A stretch of DNA of 64,000 bases from JAJFKB01 sp965230515 (GTDB taxonomy: Bacteria; Pseudomonadota; Gammaproteobacteria; Pseudomonadales; IMCC2047): the NCBI GenBank assembly GCA_965230515.1, contig OZ246007.1:620001-684000 (forward strand), written 5' to 3'. The notes beneath the pieces were generated by a model. The model ran no database searches. It was not told where the DNA came from and saw nothing but the letters and a program-made list of their open reading frames with translations. A program made the translations under genes and the position numbers. Every line of letters begins with the position of its first letter. The stretch's first letter is position 1. Below, in pieces: positions 1-9,122 of this stretch.

Positions 1-435
1 AGCAACGGTCTCTTTGGCGTAACCACTCGCTGCACCGTGCTTGCGATCACGACAGGCAAAAGGAGGTACTATTTTCTGTGTATCAGCAATAAAGATACCG
101 GTTTCCGGCTTGAGGTAAGGTAACCAGCGGAGTCCTTCAGCCCACTCCAACGCAACCAGAACATCGGCCTGACCAACCGGAATAGTCGGAGAATAAACCT
201 TTTCGCCAAAACGCACGTGACTGAATACAGAACCACCACGTTTGGCCATTCCATGTACTTCACTCTGCTTGACCTCAAAACCCTGTTGCTGGCAAAGTGA
301 AGCCAGTACTTTGGAGACCATGATAACGCCCTGCCCTCCCACTCCTACAATCAGCACATTGATTGGAGCCTTTGCAACTTGCGTTTGCTGAACAGGTTGC
401 GCGTTACTTGAACTTGCCTGAATGGAATCAGTCAT
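1..435 (-). CDS. iorB: Indolepyruvate:ferredoxin oxidoreductase beta subunit, partial
   Basis: Reads from ATG at 435 leftward and runs off the window, so only the first 145 residues are seen. After a Gln/Ser-rich leader of about 25 residues comes a Rossmann-like segment (NVLIVGVGGQGVIMVSKVLA) and then HGMAKRGGSVFSHVR, both typical of the gamma/beta domain of 2-oxoacid:ferredoxin oxidoreductases. With IorA it oxidatively decarboxylates aryl pyruvates to aryl-acetyl-CoA in the cytoplasm, passing electrons to ferredoxin. Only 2 nt separate it from the iorA stop at 438, so the two are one translationally coupled operon. The C-terminus cannot be judged. Confidence 0.9.
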   Translation of the reverse strand, partial: MTDSIQASSSNAQPVQQTQVAKAPINVLIVGVGGQGVIMVSKVLASLCQQQGFEVKQSEVHGMAKRGGSVFSHVRFGEKVYSPTIPVGQADVLVALEWAEGLRWLPYLKPETGIFIADTQKIVPPFACRDRKHGAASGYAKETVA

Positions 436-437
436 CA

Positions 438-2285
438 CTATTGCTCTGTCTCGACCGGTTGAATACAGTTGGTTGATCCGACCTGGGCACAAAGACTGCA
501 GCCAATACAGGCGGACTCATCAATTTTAACTTTGTGATGTCCTTCGTACATTTCGTCACTCCAGGAAATCGCCGGGCAGCCCAGATTCATACAGGCCTGA
601 CAGCCGGTGCAGGATTCGGACTTAACCTGAAAAGCCGGCCCTTTTAGTTTAACCGGATCGAGCACACAGGGCCGATCCAGCAGAACCACCGCAACACCTT
701 TATAAAGTGCGGCCTCGCGCAGTGACTGGAACACACTACCCATGTTGTATGAATCAATTTTCTTAAACCATTTAACCCCTACTGACCTGATCAAAGCCTC
801 ATAATCGACGCTGGGAGCCTCTTCACCACGCAGATTTTTCCCAGTGCCCGGGTGATCCTGGCCGCCAGTCATTGCTGTGATATGGTTATCCAGCAGCAGT
901 ACCGTAATATTGGCGTTGTTGTAAACTGCATTAATCAGTGGCGGAATACCCGCATGCAGAAAAGTGGAATCACCGATGGTCGCAACAATCGGTCGTGTTT
1001 CCGTACCGGCCATCGCAATGCCGGCAGCGTTGGCGATACTGGATCCCATAGCAACCGAAGTATCAATCGCTTTTAACGGCTCTACAGCCGCCAGGGTATA
1101 ACATCCGATATCACCTGATACTCGTGAATTCAGCGCTCTCAAAGCCATATAAGCAGTGGTATGCGGACAGCCCGCGCATAGCAAAGGCGGACGAGCCATC
1201 GGTTGCACGTCAATCAGTTCCAGCTTTGGAATAGGTGGCAGCAACCCTGCTTCTGCAAACCCTTCCTGAATAACTTCTGTGGAGAATTCTCCCTCACGGG
1301 GAAACAGCGACTTACCTTCCACATCCAGACCCATCACCTTTAACTGGTTTTCTATAATGGGCTCAAGTTCTTCAACCACAATAACGCGTTTGACTGACGC
1401 ACAAAAATCGCGAACCTTGTTTTCAGGCAACGGGTAGGATACACCCAGCTTTAACACGCTGGCTTCCGGCATCATCTCTTTTACATAGGTATAGGCAGTG
1501 CTCAACGTAATGATTCCCACCTCATCACTGCCCGCCTCCCAGCGATTCAGCTCGGAATCCTCCAGGTACTCCTTGAGCAACCGTTCACGTTCCAGAAGCG
1601 CTCCGTGACGTGCTCTGGCATGCCCCGGAATCATCACATTCTTGGTCGGTTGTTCCAAAAAGCCTTTGCACTCGACCTCCTGACGCGGGCCTGTCTTCAC
1701 CAAACTGCGCGTATGTGAAAGACGTGTGGTACTTCTAACGATAACCGGCGTATCAAACTGTTCACTGATATCGAAGGCCAGTTTGGTGTAATCCAGCGCT
1801 TCCTGAGCATCTGTCGGCTCCAGAACCGGCACCATCGCCAGTTGACCGAATATTCTTGTGTCCTGCTCGTTCTGTGAACTGTGGATACCCGGGTCATCAC
1901 AAACCACCAACACCAGTGCGCCGTTTACACCTATATAGGTTTGTGACATGAGTGAGTCTGAAGCAACGTTCAAACCCACGTGCTTCATTGAAGTAAACGA
2001 ACGTACTCCCGCAAAGGAGCCACCAATCGCCACATCCAGAGCGACCTTTTCATTGGTTGACCATTCGGCATGCAGATCTTCTGCCGGATACTTGCCGATG
2101 TTTTCCATGATCTCTGTACTGGGTGTTCCGGGATAGGCGGCGGCCACTCTGACACCAGCTTCCCAGACACCGCGGGCGATGGCTTCATTACCCATCATTG
2201 GCCGCGCTTTCTGCTGATTTTTGGCCTTGACAGAGGACTGATCAAGTGACGTAGCTTTGCTATTATTCTCGGCGAGCTGAGGCAT
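438..2285 (-). CDS. iorA: Indolepyruvate:ferredoxin oxidoreductase alpha subunit
   Basis: 615 residues from the ATG at 2285; the frame stays open to 2381, but the extra 32 residues are basic and unlike the family, so the inner start (MPQLAENNSK) is preferred. The N-terminal half carries the pyrimidine-binding domain (NEAIARGVWEAG, AAYPGTPSTEI), the middle the thiamine-pyrophosphate domain (IGCYTL, GDSTFLHAG), and the last 60 residues two ferredoxin-type [4Fe-4S] motifs (CTGCQACMNLGCP and CIGCSLCAQ). It catalyses CoA-dependent oxidative decarboxylation of aryl pyruvates formed by transamination of Phe, Tyr and Trp. A second, fused enzyme of this family lies at 19095-22595, so the organism has two systems. 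Confidence 0.92.
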   Translation of the reverse strand: MPQLAENNSKATSLDQSSVKAKNQQKARPMMGNEAIARGVWEAGVRVAAAYPGTPSTEIMENIGKYPAEDLHAEWSTNEKVALDVAIGGSFAGVRSFTSMKHVGLNVASDSLMSQTYIGVNGALVLVVCDDPGIHSSQNEQDTRIFGQLAMVPVLEPTDAQEALDYTKLAFDISEQFDTPVIVRSTTRLSHTRSLVKTGPRQEVECKGFLEQPTKNVMIPGHARARHGALLERERLLKEYLEDSELNRWEAGSDEVGIITLSTAYTYVKEMMPEASVLKLGVSYPLPENKVRDFCASVKRVIVVEELEPIIENQLKVMGLDVEGKSLFPREGEFSTEVIQEGFAEAGLLPPIPKLELIDVQPMARPPLLCAGCPHTTAYMALRALNSRVSGDIGCYTLAAVEPLKAIDTSVAMGSSIANAAGIAMAGTETRPIVATIGDSTFLHAGIPPLINAVYNNANITVLLLDNHITAMTGGQDHPGTGKNLRGEEAPSVDYEALIRSVGVKWFKKIDSYNMGSVFQSLREAALYKGVAVVLLDRPCVLDPVKLKGPAFQVKSESCTGCQACMNLGCPAISWSDEMYEGHHKVKIDESACIGCSLCAQVGSTNCIQPVETEQ

Positions 2286-2512
2286 ACTTTTATACTTCTG
2301 TTGTTTACGGGGCCGTCTGATACGCTCCATCAGACGATTAAACGGTCGGCTATAGTACAGAATTCGAAAAGAGTGACTCATGACCTATGTCATGTTTTAC
2401 GGGCTGCAGGAGGCAACGATAGACTCTTAAATGGCTTTTTTGAGAGGGTAATTCTTCTAAACGGGAGAAAAAACTGTTTTCATTCTTGCCAGGACAGTAG
2501 TCCGCCAGATTA

Positions 2513-2974
2513 TCAATCAAGCTGGATCTCGTCACGATGCCCCAACCCTTTGGCATTGTTAATAAAAAACAACCGGTCCGGAACCAGCTTATACCAGGAC
2601 ACTCTGGCCATCGCCTTCTTAATCTCCGCCGGCGTTTTCATGGCACTCGCTACAACAGGAAACTTGACACCATAGCGTGCAATCACAGCAGCCTTTTCCA
2701 GCCCTTCCAAGGGCTCTACAACACCCTCCATCTGCACTCCCTTAATATCCTGCCAATTGTCATAATCCAGTTGAATCGTTGCTGATACATTAGGGGAGTC
2801 TTGCATGTTCTGTGCATGGCGGGTTGTTTCCGCCGATAAAAAATAGAAGTTAAACCCATCGTTGACATAGAAAACTGCTGCCGCCCAGATGCCCTGCGAA
2901 CCCTGTGTAGCCAACGTCATCACGTTGCGGTTTTTAATATAATCGAGCACTTCCCGATCCAGTTCATTGACCAT
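2513..2974 (-). CDS. Pyridoxamine 5'-phosphate oxidase family protein (FMN split barrel)
   Basis: About 153 residues. The segment NRNVMTLATQGSQGIWAAAV followed by FNFYFLSAETTRHAQNM is the typical first half of the PNPOx-like FMN-binding split barrel; YhbP-type proteins are similar in size. The substrate is unknown and the match is not to biosynthetic PdxH. Start: GTG at 2983 and ATG at 2974 are both possible. AGGGTGAG lies a few bases before the ATG, which is preferred. It is monocistronic, between iorA and a membrane-anchored protein. Confidence 0.7.
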   Translation of the reverse strand: MVNELDREVLDYIKNRNVMTLATQGSQGIWAAAVFYVNDGFNFYFLSAETTRHAQNMQDSPNVSATIQLDYDNWQDIKGVQMEGVVEPLEGLEKAAVIARYGVKFPVVASAMKTPAEIKKAMARVSWYKLVPDRLFFINNAKGLGHRDEIQLD

Positions 2975-3158
2975 ATGGCTCACCCTGATTCATTCCTTAG
3001 TCTGATATCGATAATCGAATTTTCCATTCGATATTGTCAAAATATTTTACAAACGATCAAAAAACCACCTGTAACCTGTTGTTTTAATTGAACGGCACAG
3101 TAATTGCTTTGATCTTTATCTACAACAACAAAAACCCTGCGTTGAAACGTGTATCCGT

Positions 3159-3178
3159 GGCCCTCATTCATGAGGGCC
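3159..3178. terminator. Perfect 8-bp hairpin downstream of the 3185-4486 gene
   Basis: GGCCCTCA and TGAGGGCC flank a TTCA loop. It lies 6 nt past the stop codon of the minus-strand gene. The T-rich tract on that strand follows only about 20 nt later (GGGTTTTTGTTG), so it is at best a weak intrinsic terminator or an mRNA 3'-end hairpin. Confidence 0.45.
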
Positions 3179-3184
3179 CTCTTT

Positions 3185-4486
3185 TCAGGCAGCGGGCTCA
3201 ATCCTGTACACCGCGCACCGCAATAGACGACGGGTGATTTCTTCTTCAATCAACTTATACTCAGCACTTTCCAGCGAACGATAGCGCGACTTAAACTCCA
3301 ACTCCTGAATATTTTCCGGTAAACGATTAACGTCTGGCATAAAAGCGCCTTCGTCCTGAACGCCTTTCATCACTTTCTGTAATGCTCGCGCTGTCTGTTC
3401 GTTTGTCGCCAGTTTAGCAAAATGTGTACCGGCTTTATCAGCTACCAGATCCGAGAAACTAAATCCTGACCCTCCCTGGGAGTCTTTGAACTCTTTAAAC
3501 AAACCCAGCGCATCGGCAACACCGCCACCCGCCGAGTTTGATATGAAGGCTGACAAGAGAAAATGCTTGGTTAAGTCAAGGCGGCCAGCTAGCAGCAGAT
3601 AGCGGCGCGGGGTCTTTTTCCCAACATCAATTTCCGGAGTTCCCATTAACTGCCGATAGCTTGATCCGGAAATATAGTGAGCCAGTGCGTTTAACAAAGC
3701 GGTGTTTTCCGCCACCGCCAGCTGCGACTCCGCTGATCTCTGGTAAGCCTGATCAAACAATTTACCAAACAAAACTGCGATTGAAGAGATGCGTGGTTGC
3801 TGAGCAGCAAATACCTCTATCTGCTCCTGATAAAAGCGCAAACGCTCAAAATCCTGTTCCTGGGTAAATAACTCTCTACCTTTACCGGCAAGCTCCTTCA
3901 CCAAATCAGGACGCCATTGATAGGTTACCTCCAACTGATCCTGCGTAATTTGCAGGTCAGTAATAGTATTAGCGGCGTCACGGTAATCTTTATCAATTTT
4001 TGCTATTCGGTGTAACAATTGTGGCAGTCGCCGACTCATCCAACTCGGAATATTGATCTGCCCAATGGCCACCTCCTCCAACCAGACTTGCTGTTGCCGA
4101 ACGGCCAGTTTCATGGACAGGTTTAGATAACCATCAAAATTTAGAGGCCGCAGACTGGCGGAGTATTGCACTCGCGCATAACCCTGTTCGAGGTCAACCT
4201 CGGCAGCCATCTCCTGTTGATGAGAAAGGGCGTAACCCAGCATCAGGTTTAAATCTTCCTCCAACGTCACCAGTTTTTTGATTTCACCATGACGCATTCG
4301 CCTCGGATCATGGGATTCCATCAAAGCACGTAGTCGATTAACATGCTCATAGTTCATTGAGCTATTTTTAATCACCAGCGGTTGTGCTTCTATGCCCCAG
4401 ATGGCAAGGGCCACAGGACTCGAAATCAGCAATAGCACCCATACAAAAAGGGCAATTTTAATAATTTTGAAGAAACTACCGAGCAT
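3185..4486 (-). CDS. Membrane-anchored protein of unknown function
   Basis: 433 residues. Residues about 5-30 form one strongly hydrophobic segment (FKIIKIALFVWVLLLISSPV), an uncleaved anchor or signal peptide, so the rest is probably periplasmic. The body is mixed alpha/beta without cysteines of note; it has a Tyr/Arg-rich middle, a Gly/Ser-rich stretch near 320-345 (SNSAGGG, SQGGSGFSFSD) and a Glu/Arg-rich C-terminus. I do not recognise a family. It is divergent from mnmA (158 nt between the two starts) and followed by a hairpin. The length and normal codon use support a real gene. Confidence 0.7.
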   Translation of the reverse strand: MLGSFFKIIKIALFVWVLLLISSPVALAIWGIEAQPLVIKNSSMNYEHVNRLRALMESHDPRRMRHGEIKKLVTLEEDLNLMLGYALSHQQEMAAEVDLEQGYARVQYSASLRPLNFDGYLNLSMKLAVRQQQVWLEEVAIGQINIPSWMSRRLPQLLHRIAKIDKDYRDAANTITDLQITQDQLEVTYQWRPDLVKELAGKGRELFTQEQDFERLRFYQEQIEVFAAQQPRISSIAVLFGKLFDQAYQRSAESQLAVAENTALLNALAHYISGSSYRQLMGTPEIDVGKKTPRRYLLLAGRLDLTKHFLLSAFISNSAGGGVADALGLFKEFKDSQGGSGFSFSDLVADKAGTHFAKLATNEQTARALQKVMKGVQDEGAFMPDVNRLPENIQELEFKSRYRSLESAEYKLIEEEITRRLLRCAVYRIEPAA

Positions 4487-4644
4487 ATCAGAAAGTATCG
4501 TTGATAAAGTCAGGATAAATAGAGTTTATACCAGAGCGCGGATAAGGAGTACTTTCGAATCTGTAATCTTCTACAACTAGATTTTGCTTCGCACCCAATC
4601 ACCGTTAAAATAGCGCCTCTTTATTTATGGTTAACCAGGTTGTA

Positions 4645-5727
4645 ATGAATCCATCCAACACCAAAGTCATCGTAGGCATGTCCGGCGGCGTTGACTCCTC
4701 AGTGTCCGCTTTCCTGCTCAAGCAACAAGGGTATCTGGTCGAAGGCCTGTTCATGAAAAACTGGGAAGAGGACGACGGTACGGAATATTGCACAGCGAAA
4801 GAGGATCTGGCCGACGCCCAATCCGTGTGTGACCATTTAGGTATCAAGTTGCATACCGCTAATTTTGCAGCGGAATACTGGGATCATGTATTTGAACATT
4901 TTTTACAGGAGTACAGGGCAGGCAGAACACCCAATCCTGACATTCTCTGCAACAAAGAGATAAAGTTTAAAGCTTTTCTGGAGTATGCCGAAGCACTGGG
5001 CGCGGACTACATTGCGACCGGTCATTATGTGCGAATCAGAAAAGAGGCTGGCCAAACCCAGCTACTAAGAGGCATTGACCAGAACAAGGATCAAAGCTAT
5101 TTTCTTTATGCGGTATCCGGGACACAGCTAGGCAAAGCACTGTTTCCTGTCGGCGAACTGGAAAAACATGAGGTGAGAGAGATCGCCGAGCAACATGGAT
5201 TAGTCACCCACAACAAGAAAGACAGCACCGGCATCTGCTTTATCGGGGAGAGACGGTTTAAGGATTTTTTACAGCAGTACTTGCCGGCTCAACCCGGTAA
5301 TATCGTAACCCCGGAAGGAGAGATTGTCGGCCAACACCAGGGATTAATGTACCATACCATTGGTCAACGCCAGGGGCTGGGTATCGGCGGCTTGAAACAG
5401 TTTGAAGAAGCTCCCTGGTATGTGGCAGGAAAAAACCTGGCTGCCAACGAACTACTTGTCGTTCAGGGTCACGACCACCCTCTGCTCTTTGCCGATCACC
5501 TGTACGTTGAGCAGTTGGACTGGATATCTGGCGAATCCCCTGCTCCGCCGATAAACTGTACAGCTAAAATACGATATCGACAAAAAGACCAGGCAGCGGT
5601 AATAACCGCAGATGGCGACAATCGCTGTAAAGTGAGTTTTTCTGAACCACAACGGGCAATTGCGGCCGGACAATCTGCTGTGTTTTATGTTGATGAAATT
5701 TGTCTCGGAGGAGGCATCATTGTCTAA
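4645..5727 (+). CDS. mnmA: tRNA-specific 2-thiouridylase MnmA
   Basis: 360 residues from ATG 4645 (AGG seven bases upstream; an in-frame ATG at 4627 is less likely). It adds sulphur at C2 of the wobble uridine of Lys, Glu and Gln tRNAs, using ATP and a persulfide relay. The PP-loop GMSGGVDSS is at 11-19. The two catalytic cysteines are present: C102 in NPDILCNKEIKF and C198 in STGICFIGER. The C-terminal beta-barrel contains HTIGQRQGLGIGG. Length is usual for the family. hflD follows with an 8-nt overlap, the conserved gammaproteobacterial arrangement. Confidence 0.97.
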   Translation: MNPSNTKVIVGMSGGVDSSVSAFLLKQQGYLVEGLFMKNWEEDDGTEYCTAKEDLADAQSVCDHLGIKLHTANFAAEYWDHVFEHFLQEYRAGRTPNPDILCNKEIKFKAFLEYAEALGADYIATGHYVRIRKEAGQTQLLRGIDQNKDQSYFLYAVSGTQLGKALFPVGELEKHEVREIAEQHGLVTHNKKDSTGICFIGERRFKDFLQQYLPAQPGNIVTPEGEIVGQHQGLMYHTIGQRQGLGIGGLKQFEEAPWYVAGKNLAANELLVVQGHDHPLLFADHLYVEQLDWISGESPAPPINCTAKIRYRQKDQAAVITADGDNRCKVSFSEPQRAIAAGQSAVFYVDEICLGGGIIV

Positions 5728-6358
5728 CACCGATTTTTCCAACAAAAATTACAAACAGTGTATTGCACTGGCTGGAATGGTTCAGGCTGCAACGCTGGTG
5801 GATACACTTGCAAACACCGGAACAGTGGATGAAGAGGCATTTCAAACCAGCATCGCCAGCATTCTGGTTATCGATTCCGTATCAATCGAGGAAGTTTTTC
5901 ACGGCCAGGTTAATTTTATTCCCGGCCTTTCCGTTGGGTTCAAACAGCTTAACGGACTTCTGGAGAATAAAAGTAACAGCGCAACACCTGTATTCAGATA
6001 TGTTGTCGGTCTCCTGCACCTGCAGAAGAAACTTCAGCGAAATAGCGATCTGATAGAGGTACTCAGCAGCCGCTTGGAACAATCTAAGGACAAGCTTGAG
6101 CATTTTGATGTCACTCACGAGCGGATGATCGCAAATTTTGCCCAGATATATGAGGATACACTGAGCACCTTTCGCTACCGAATCCAGGTAAATGGAAACC
6201 GTCTATACCTGGAAAATCAGCAAAATGTTCATAAAATAAGGGCATTACTGCTCGCTGGAGTACGCTCCGCGATGCTTTGGCGCCAAATGGGCGGCAAACG
6301 ATGGGATCTACTATTCAATCGCAAAGCAATGATATCCGTCACAAAAACACTGATGTGA
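5720..6358 (+). CDS. hflD: High-frequency lysogenization protein HflD homologue
   Basis: 212 residues starting at TTG 5720, chosen because GGAGGAGG (5707-5714) sits 5 nt upstream and the following residues (SNTDFSNKNYKQCIALAGMV) match the HflD N-terminus; upstream in-frame ATGs lie inside mnmA. HflD is a helical, membrane-associated protein known in E. coli to antagonise phage lambda CII; its housekeeping role is unclear. The start overlaps the mnmA stop by 8 nt, suggesting translational coupling. The mnmA-hflD-purB order is conserved in gammaproteobacteria. Confidence 0.9.
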   Translation: MSNTDFSNKNYKQCIALAGMVQAATLVDTLANTGTVDEEAFQTSIASILVIDSVSIEEVFHGQVNFIPGLSVGFKQLNGLLENKSNSATPVFRYVVGLLHLQKKLQRNSDLIEVLSSRLEQSKDKLEHFDVTHERMIANFAQIYEDTLSTFRYRIQVNGNRLYLENQQNVHKIRALLLAGVRSAMLWRQMGGKRWDLLFNRKAMISVTKTLM

Positions 6359-6429
6359 CTGCCCAACATCGCAATTTGGTGTATGATTGCATCCCTTTCT
6401 CAATCCCGATATTTATTGGTATTTAAGCA

Positions 6430-7806
6430 ATGGAATTAACCTCCCTGACCGCTGTTTCCCCTCTTGACGGCCGCTATGGCGGCAAAACAGAATCTTTACG
6501 CACCATTTTTAGTGAATTCGGCCTGATCCGTTGCCGCTATCAGGTGGAAATTCGCTGGCTACAGCATTTGGCTGCACATCCCGATATCACAGAAGCACCA
6601 GCATTCAGCGATGAAGCACAAAGCTTTCTCGACTCACTGGTCGAGCGATTCTCAGTCGAGGACGCTGCACGAGTCAAAGAGATTGAACGCACAACCAATC
6701 ACGACGTAAAGGCGCTGGAGTATTTCATTAAAGAGCAGTTTGAAGCACAGGTTGAAGGGTTACCTGAGCTCTCTAACATCAGTGAATTTGTTCATTTCGC
6801 CTGCACTTCAGAAGATATTAACAATCTGTCTCATGCTTTGATGCTAAAAGAGGGGCTCGCAGTCGCCCAACATCAAATGGAACAGGTACTCGACGCCATC
6901 AAACAGCTTGCCGCGCAATATGCGGGTCAGCCTATGCTTTCCAGAACTCATGGGCAACCTGCATCACCTACGACAATGGGCAAAGAGATGGCCAACGTGG
7001 CCTATCGATTACAACGTCAGCTAGAGCAGATATCGAGGGTAGAGCTTTTGGGTAAAATAAACGGCGCGGTGGGTAATTACAACGCACACCTATCCGCCTA
7101 TCCCGAAACAGACTGGGCATCGCTGGCTGAAAGCTTCGTTACCCAATTGGGGCTCAGCTGGAACCCCTATACCACACAAATCGAGCCACACGACTATATC
7201 GCCGAACTGTTTGACGCGGTTGCGCGCTTCAACACCATATTAATCGACTTCAATCGTGACGTATGGAGTTACATCTCAATCGGATACTTCAAACAAAAAA
7301 CGGTTGCCGGTGAAGTCGGCTCATCAACCATGCCCCACAAGGTAAACCCGATTGACTTCGAAAACTCGGAAGGTAATCTCGGTATTGCCAACGCTCTTTT
7401 TTCACACCTGGCGGCAAAACTGCCTATCTCAAGGTGGCAGCGTGATCTGACTGACTCCACCGTGCTGCGGAATCTGGGCGTGGGTTTCGGTCACAGCATG
7501 ATTGCCTACCAATCCGTTTTGAAGGGGATTGGAAAGCTGGAGCTTAATTCAGCGGCACTGGATGCTGACCTGGAAAACTGCTGGGAAGTGCTGGCTGAGC
7601 CTGTGCAAACAGTTATGCGCCGCTACGCGGTGGAGGAACCCTACGAAAAGCTTAAAGCACTGACTCGCGGCGTAGGCATAACCCGTGATGGACTGCACCA
7701 GTTTATCGAAACCCTTGAAATACCAGAGCAGGCAAAGTCTGAGCTGAAAGCACTGACACCCGGCAACTATATCGGAAACGCTGTGGAGCAGGCCAATAAT
7801 ATTTAG
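6430..7806 (+). CDS. purB: Adenylosuccinate lyase
   Basis: 458 residues, close to E. coli PurB. It cleaves adenylosuccinate to AMP and SAICAR to AICAR, releasing fumarate, in purine synthesis. The fumarase/aspartase signature SSTMPHKVNPIDFENSEG is present near 297-314, with the catalytic serine in the flexible SS loop, and the His-containing SRTHGQPASPTTMGKE near 171-187. It lies 71 nt after hflD and may be read from that operon or from its own promoter in the gap. Confidence 0.97.
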   Translation: MELTSLTAVSPLDGRYGGKTESLRTIFSEFGLIRCRYQVEIRWLQHLAAHPDITEAPAFSDEAQSFLDSLVERFSVEDAARVKEIERTTNHDVKALEYFIKEQFEAQVEGLPELSNISEFVHFACTSEDINNLSHALMLKEGLAVAQHQMEQVLDAIKQLAAQYAGQPMLSRTHGQPASPTTMGKEMANVAYRLQRQLEQISRVELLGKINGAVGNYNAHLSAYPETDWASLAESFVTQLGLSWNPYTTQIEPHDYIAELFDAVARFNTILIDFNRDVWSYISIGYFKQKTVAGEVGSSTMPHKVNPIDFENSEGNLGIANALFSHLAAKLPISRWQRDLTDSTVLRNLGVGFGHSMIAYQSVLKGIGKLELNSAALDADLENCWEVLAEPVQTVMRRYAVEEPYEKLKALTRGVGITRDGLHQFIETLEIPEQAKSELKALTPGNYIGNAVEQANNI

Positions 7807-7878
7807 CTAGCCCGGAAATAGGCCTGGGTTAAATATTTTAACCTGCGAAAAACAGGACATGATTTGTTCAGAAGTGCC

Positions 7879-8835
7879 TTATGCCTTTGAGTCCTCGGCA
7901 CCAATCTGATGGGCGACTTCAACAATCAGTCTTCTCAACCATTGATGGCCGGGGTTCTGCTGTAACAAGGGACTCCAGGCCATCATCAAATCAAACGGCG
8001 GGATTTCAAAAGGTGGTTCTCTTACCGCCAATTGGGGATTCCCCAGCTCCAGCTCAGCAGCCCTTCGTGGCAAGGTTGCAATCAGATCTTTCTGATTAGC
8101 CAGCAGCCTGGCCACCTGATAGTGTCGGGTAAAGACGGTTATGGTTCGTTTTTTCCCCAACTTGGCCAGTGCCTCATCCACCCATCCAAGGCGCTGTTTA
8201 TCCTGGGGGTTCATACCTACACCCACACCCATACCTGTTTTACTGACCCAGATATGATGCGCTTTCAGATAATTATCGAGAGTAAAATCTTCCAAAATCG
8301 GATTGTCAGAACTCATCAGACAGGCAAAACCGTCCTGCCATAGTGTCACCTGGTGAAAAGATAGTGGCAGTTCGTCAAACCGGTTAATGGCCATATCAAC
8401 CTTGCCCTGCTCCAGGTCAGGAAAGCCTACATCACTCGGAGTCAGAATATCCAGCGTCACATTGGGGGCTTTTTCTCTCAGCCGGCTAAGCACCGCAGGC
8501 ATCAATGCAGATTCACCGTAATCACTGGCCATTACACGAAATACACGATCACTGACACCGGGATCAAACTCCCCCTGTGGCTGAATCGCCTTTTCCACGC
8601 CCACCAGCACATTACGTATTAACGGCTGCAGTTCCAGTGCTCTTTCGGTAGCAGTCATACCCTCACTGGTTCGAATCAGTAATGGGTCCTTAAACAGTTC
8701 ACGCAGACGCCTTAAGCCATTGCTCATAGCGGGTTGCGTAATTCCCAGATGGTGGGCTGCTTTGGTGACGTTCTGTTCTCTCAGTAAAACGTCAAAATAT
8801 ACCAGCAGATTCAGGTCAATTCGTGAAACATTCAT
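7879..8835 (-). CDS. LysR-family transcriptional regulator divergent from aceA
   Basis: 318 residues. The N-terminal winged helix-turn-helix (residues about 6-65: LNLLVYFDVLLREQNVTKAA, LGITQPAMSNGLRRLR) is of the NodD/LeuO-like subgroup, followed by a substrate-binding domain that begins near 93. The gene is transcribed away from isocitrate lyase across a 287-nt intergenic region, the usual arrangement for a LysR regulator and its target. Control of aceA is therefore likely but inferred; no effector can be predicted. Confidence 0.85.
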   Translation of the reverse strand: MNVSRIDLNLLVYFDVLLREQNVTKAAHHLGITQPAMSNGLRRLRELFKDPLLIRTSEGMTATERALELQPLIRNVLVGVEKAIQPQGEFDPGVSDRVFRVMASDYGESALMPAVLSRLREKAPNVTLDILTPSDVGFPDLEQGKVDMAINRFDELPLSFHQVTLWQDGFACLMSSDNPILEDFTLDNYLKAHHIWVSKTGMGVGVGMNPQDKQRLGWVDEALAKLGKKRTITVFTRHYQVARLLANQKDLIATLPRRAAELELGNPQLAVREPPFEIPPFDLMMAWSPLLQQNPGHQWLRRLIVEVAHQIGAEDSKA

Positions 8836-9122
8836 ATTGAAAATATCAAGCGTGTTTTATATAAATCAGATAAATCATCTCATAAGTAACTGAATTTCGC
8901 ACCTTAATTCTCACTAAAAGGAGATCTGTCTGCGGTGCGAAGAGCCCGGAGACCTTCGATCACCAAACATCGGTACACAACTTATTCACCGCGCGAATAG
9001 CTGAAATAATTGGCATTTATTTCTTTTATAGACAGTTGATCTTTATCATAGTCGCCCTACCTAAAATCTGGCGTTGTATTTTACAGAGCCGGTTAACTAG
9101 ACACATAGATTGAGGATTGATT

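Noticed and set aside
2301..2675. 124-residue plus-strand frame
   Set aside because: It is the shadow of the FMN-barrel gene and the iorA upstream region; composition is not protein-like.
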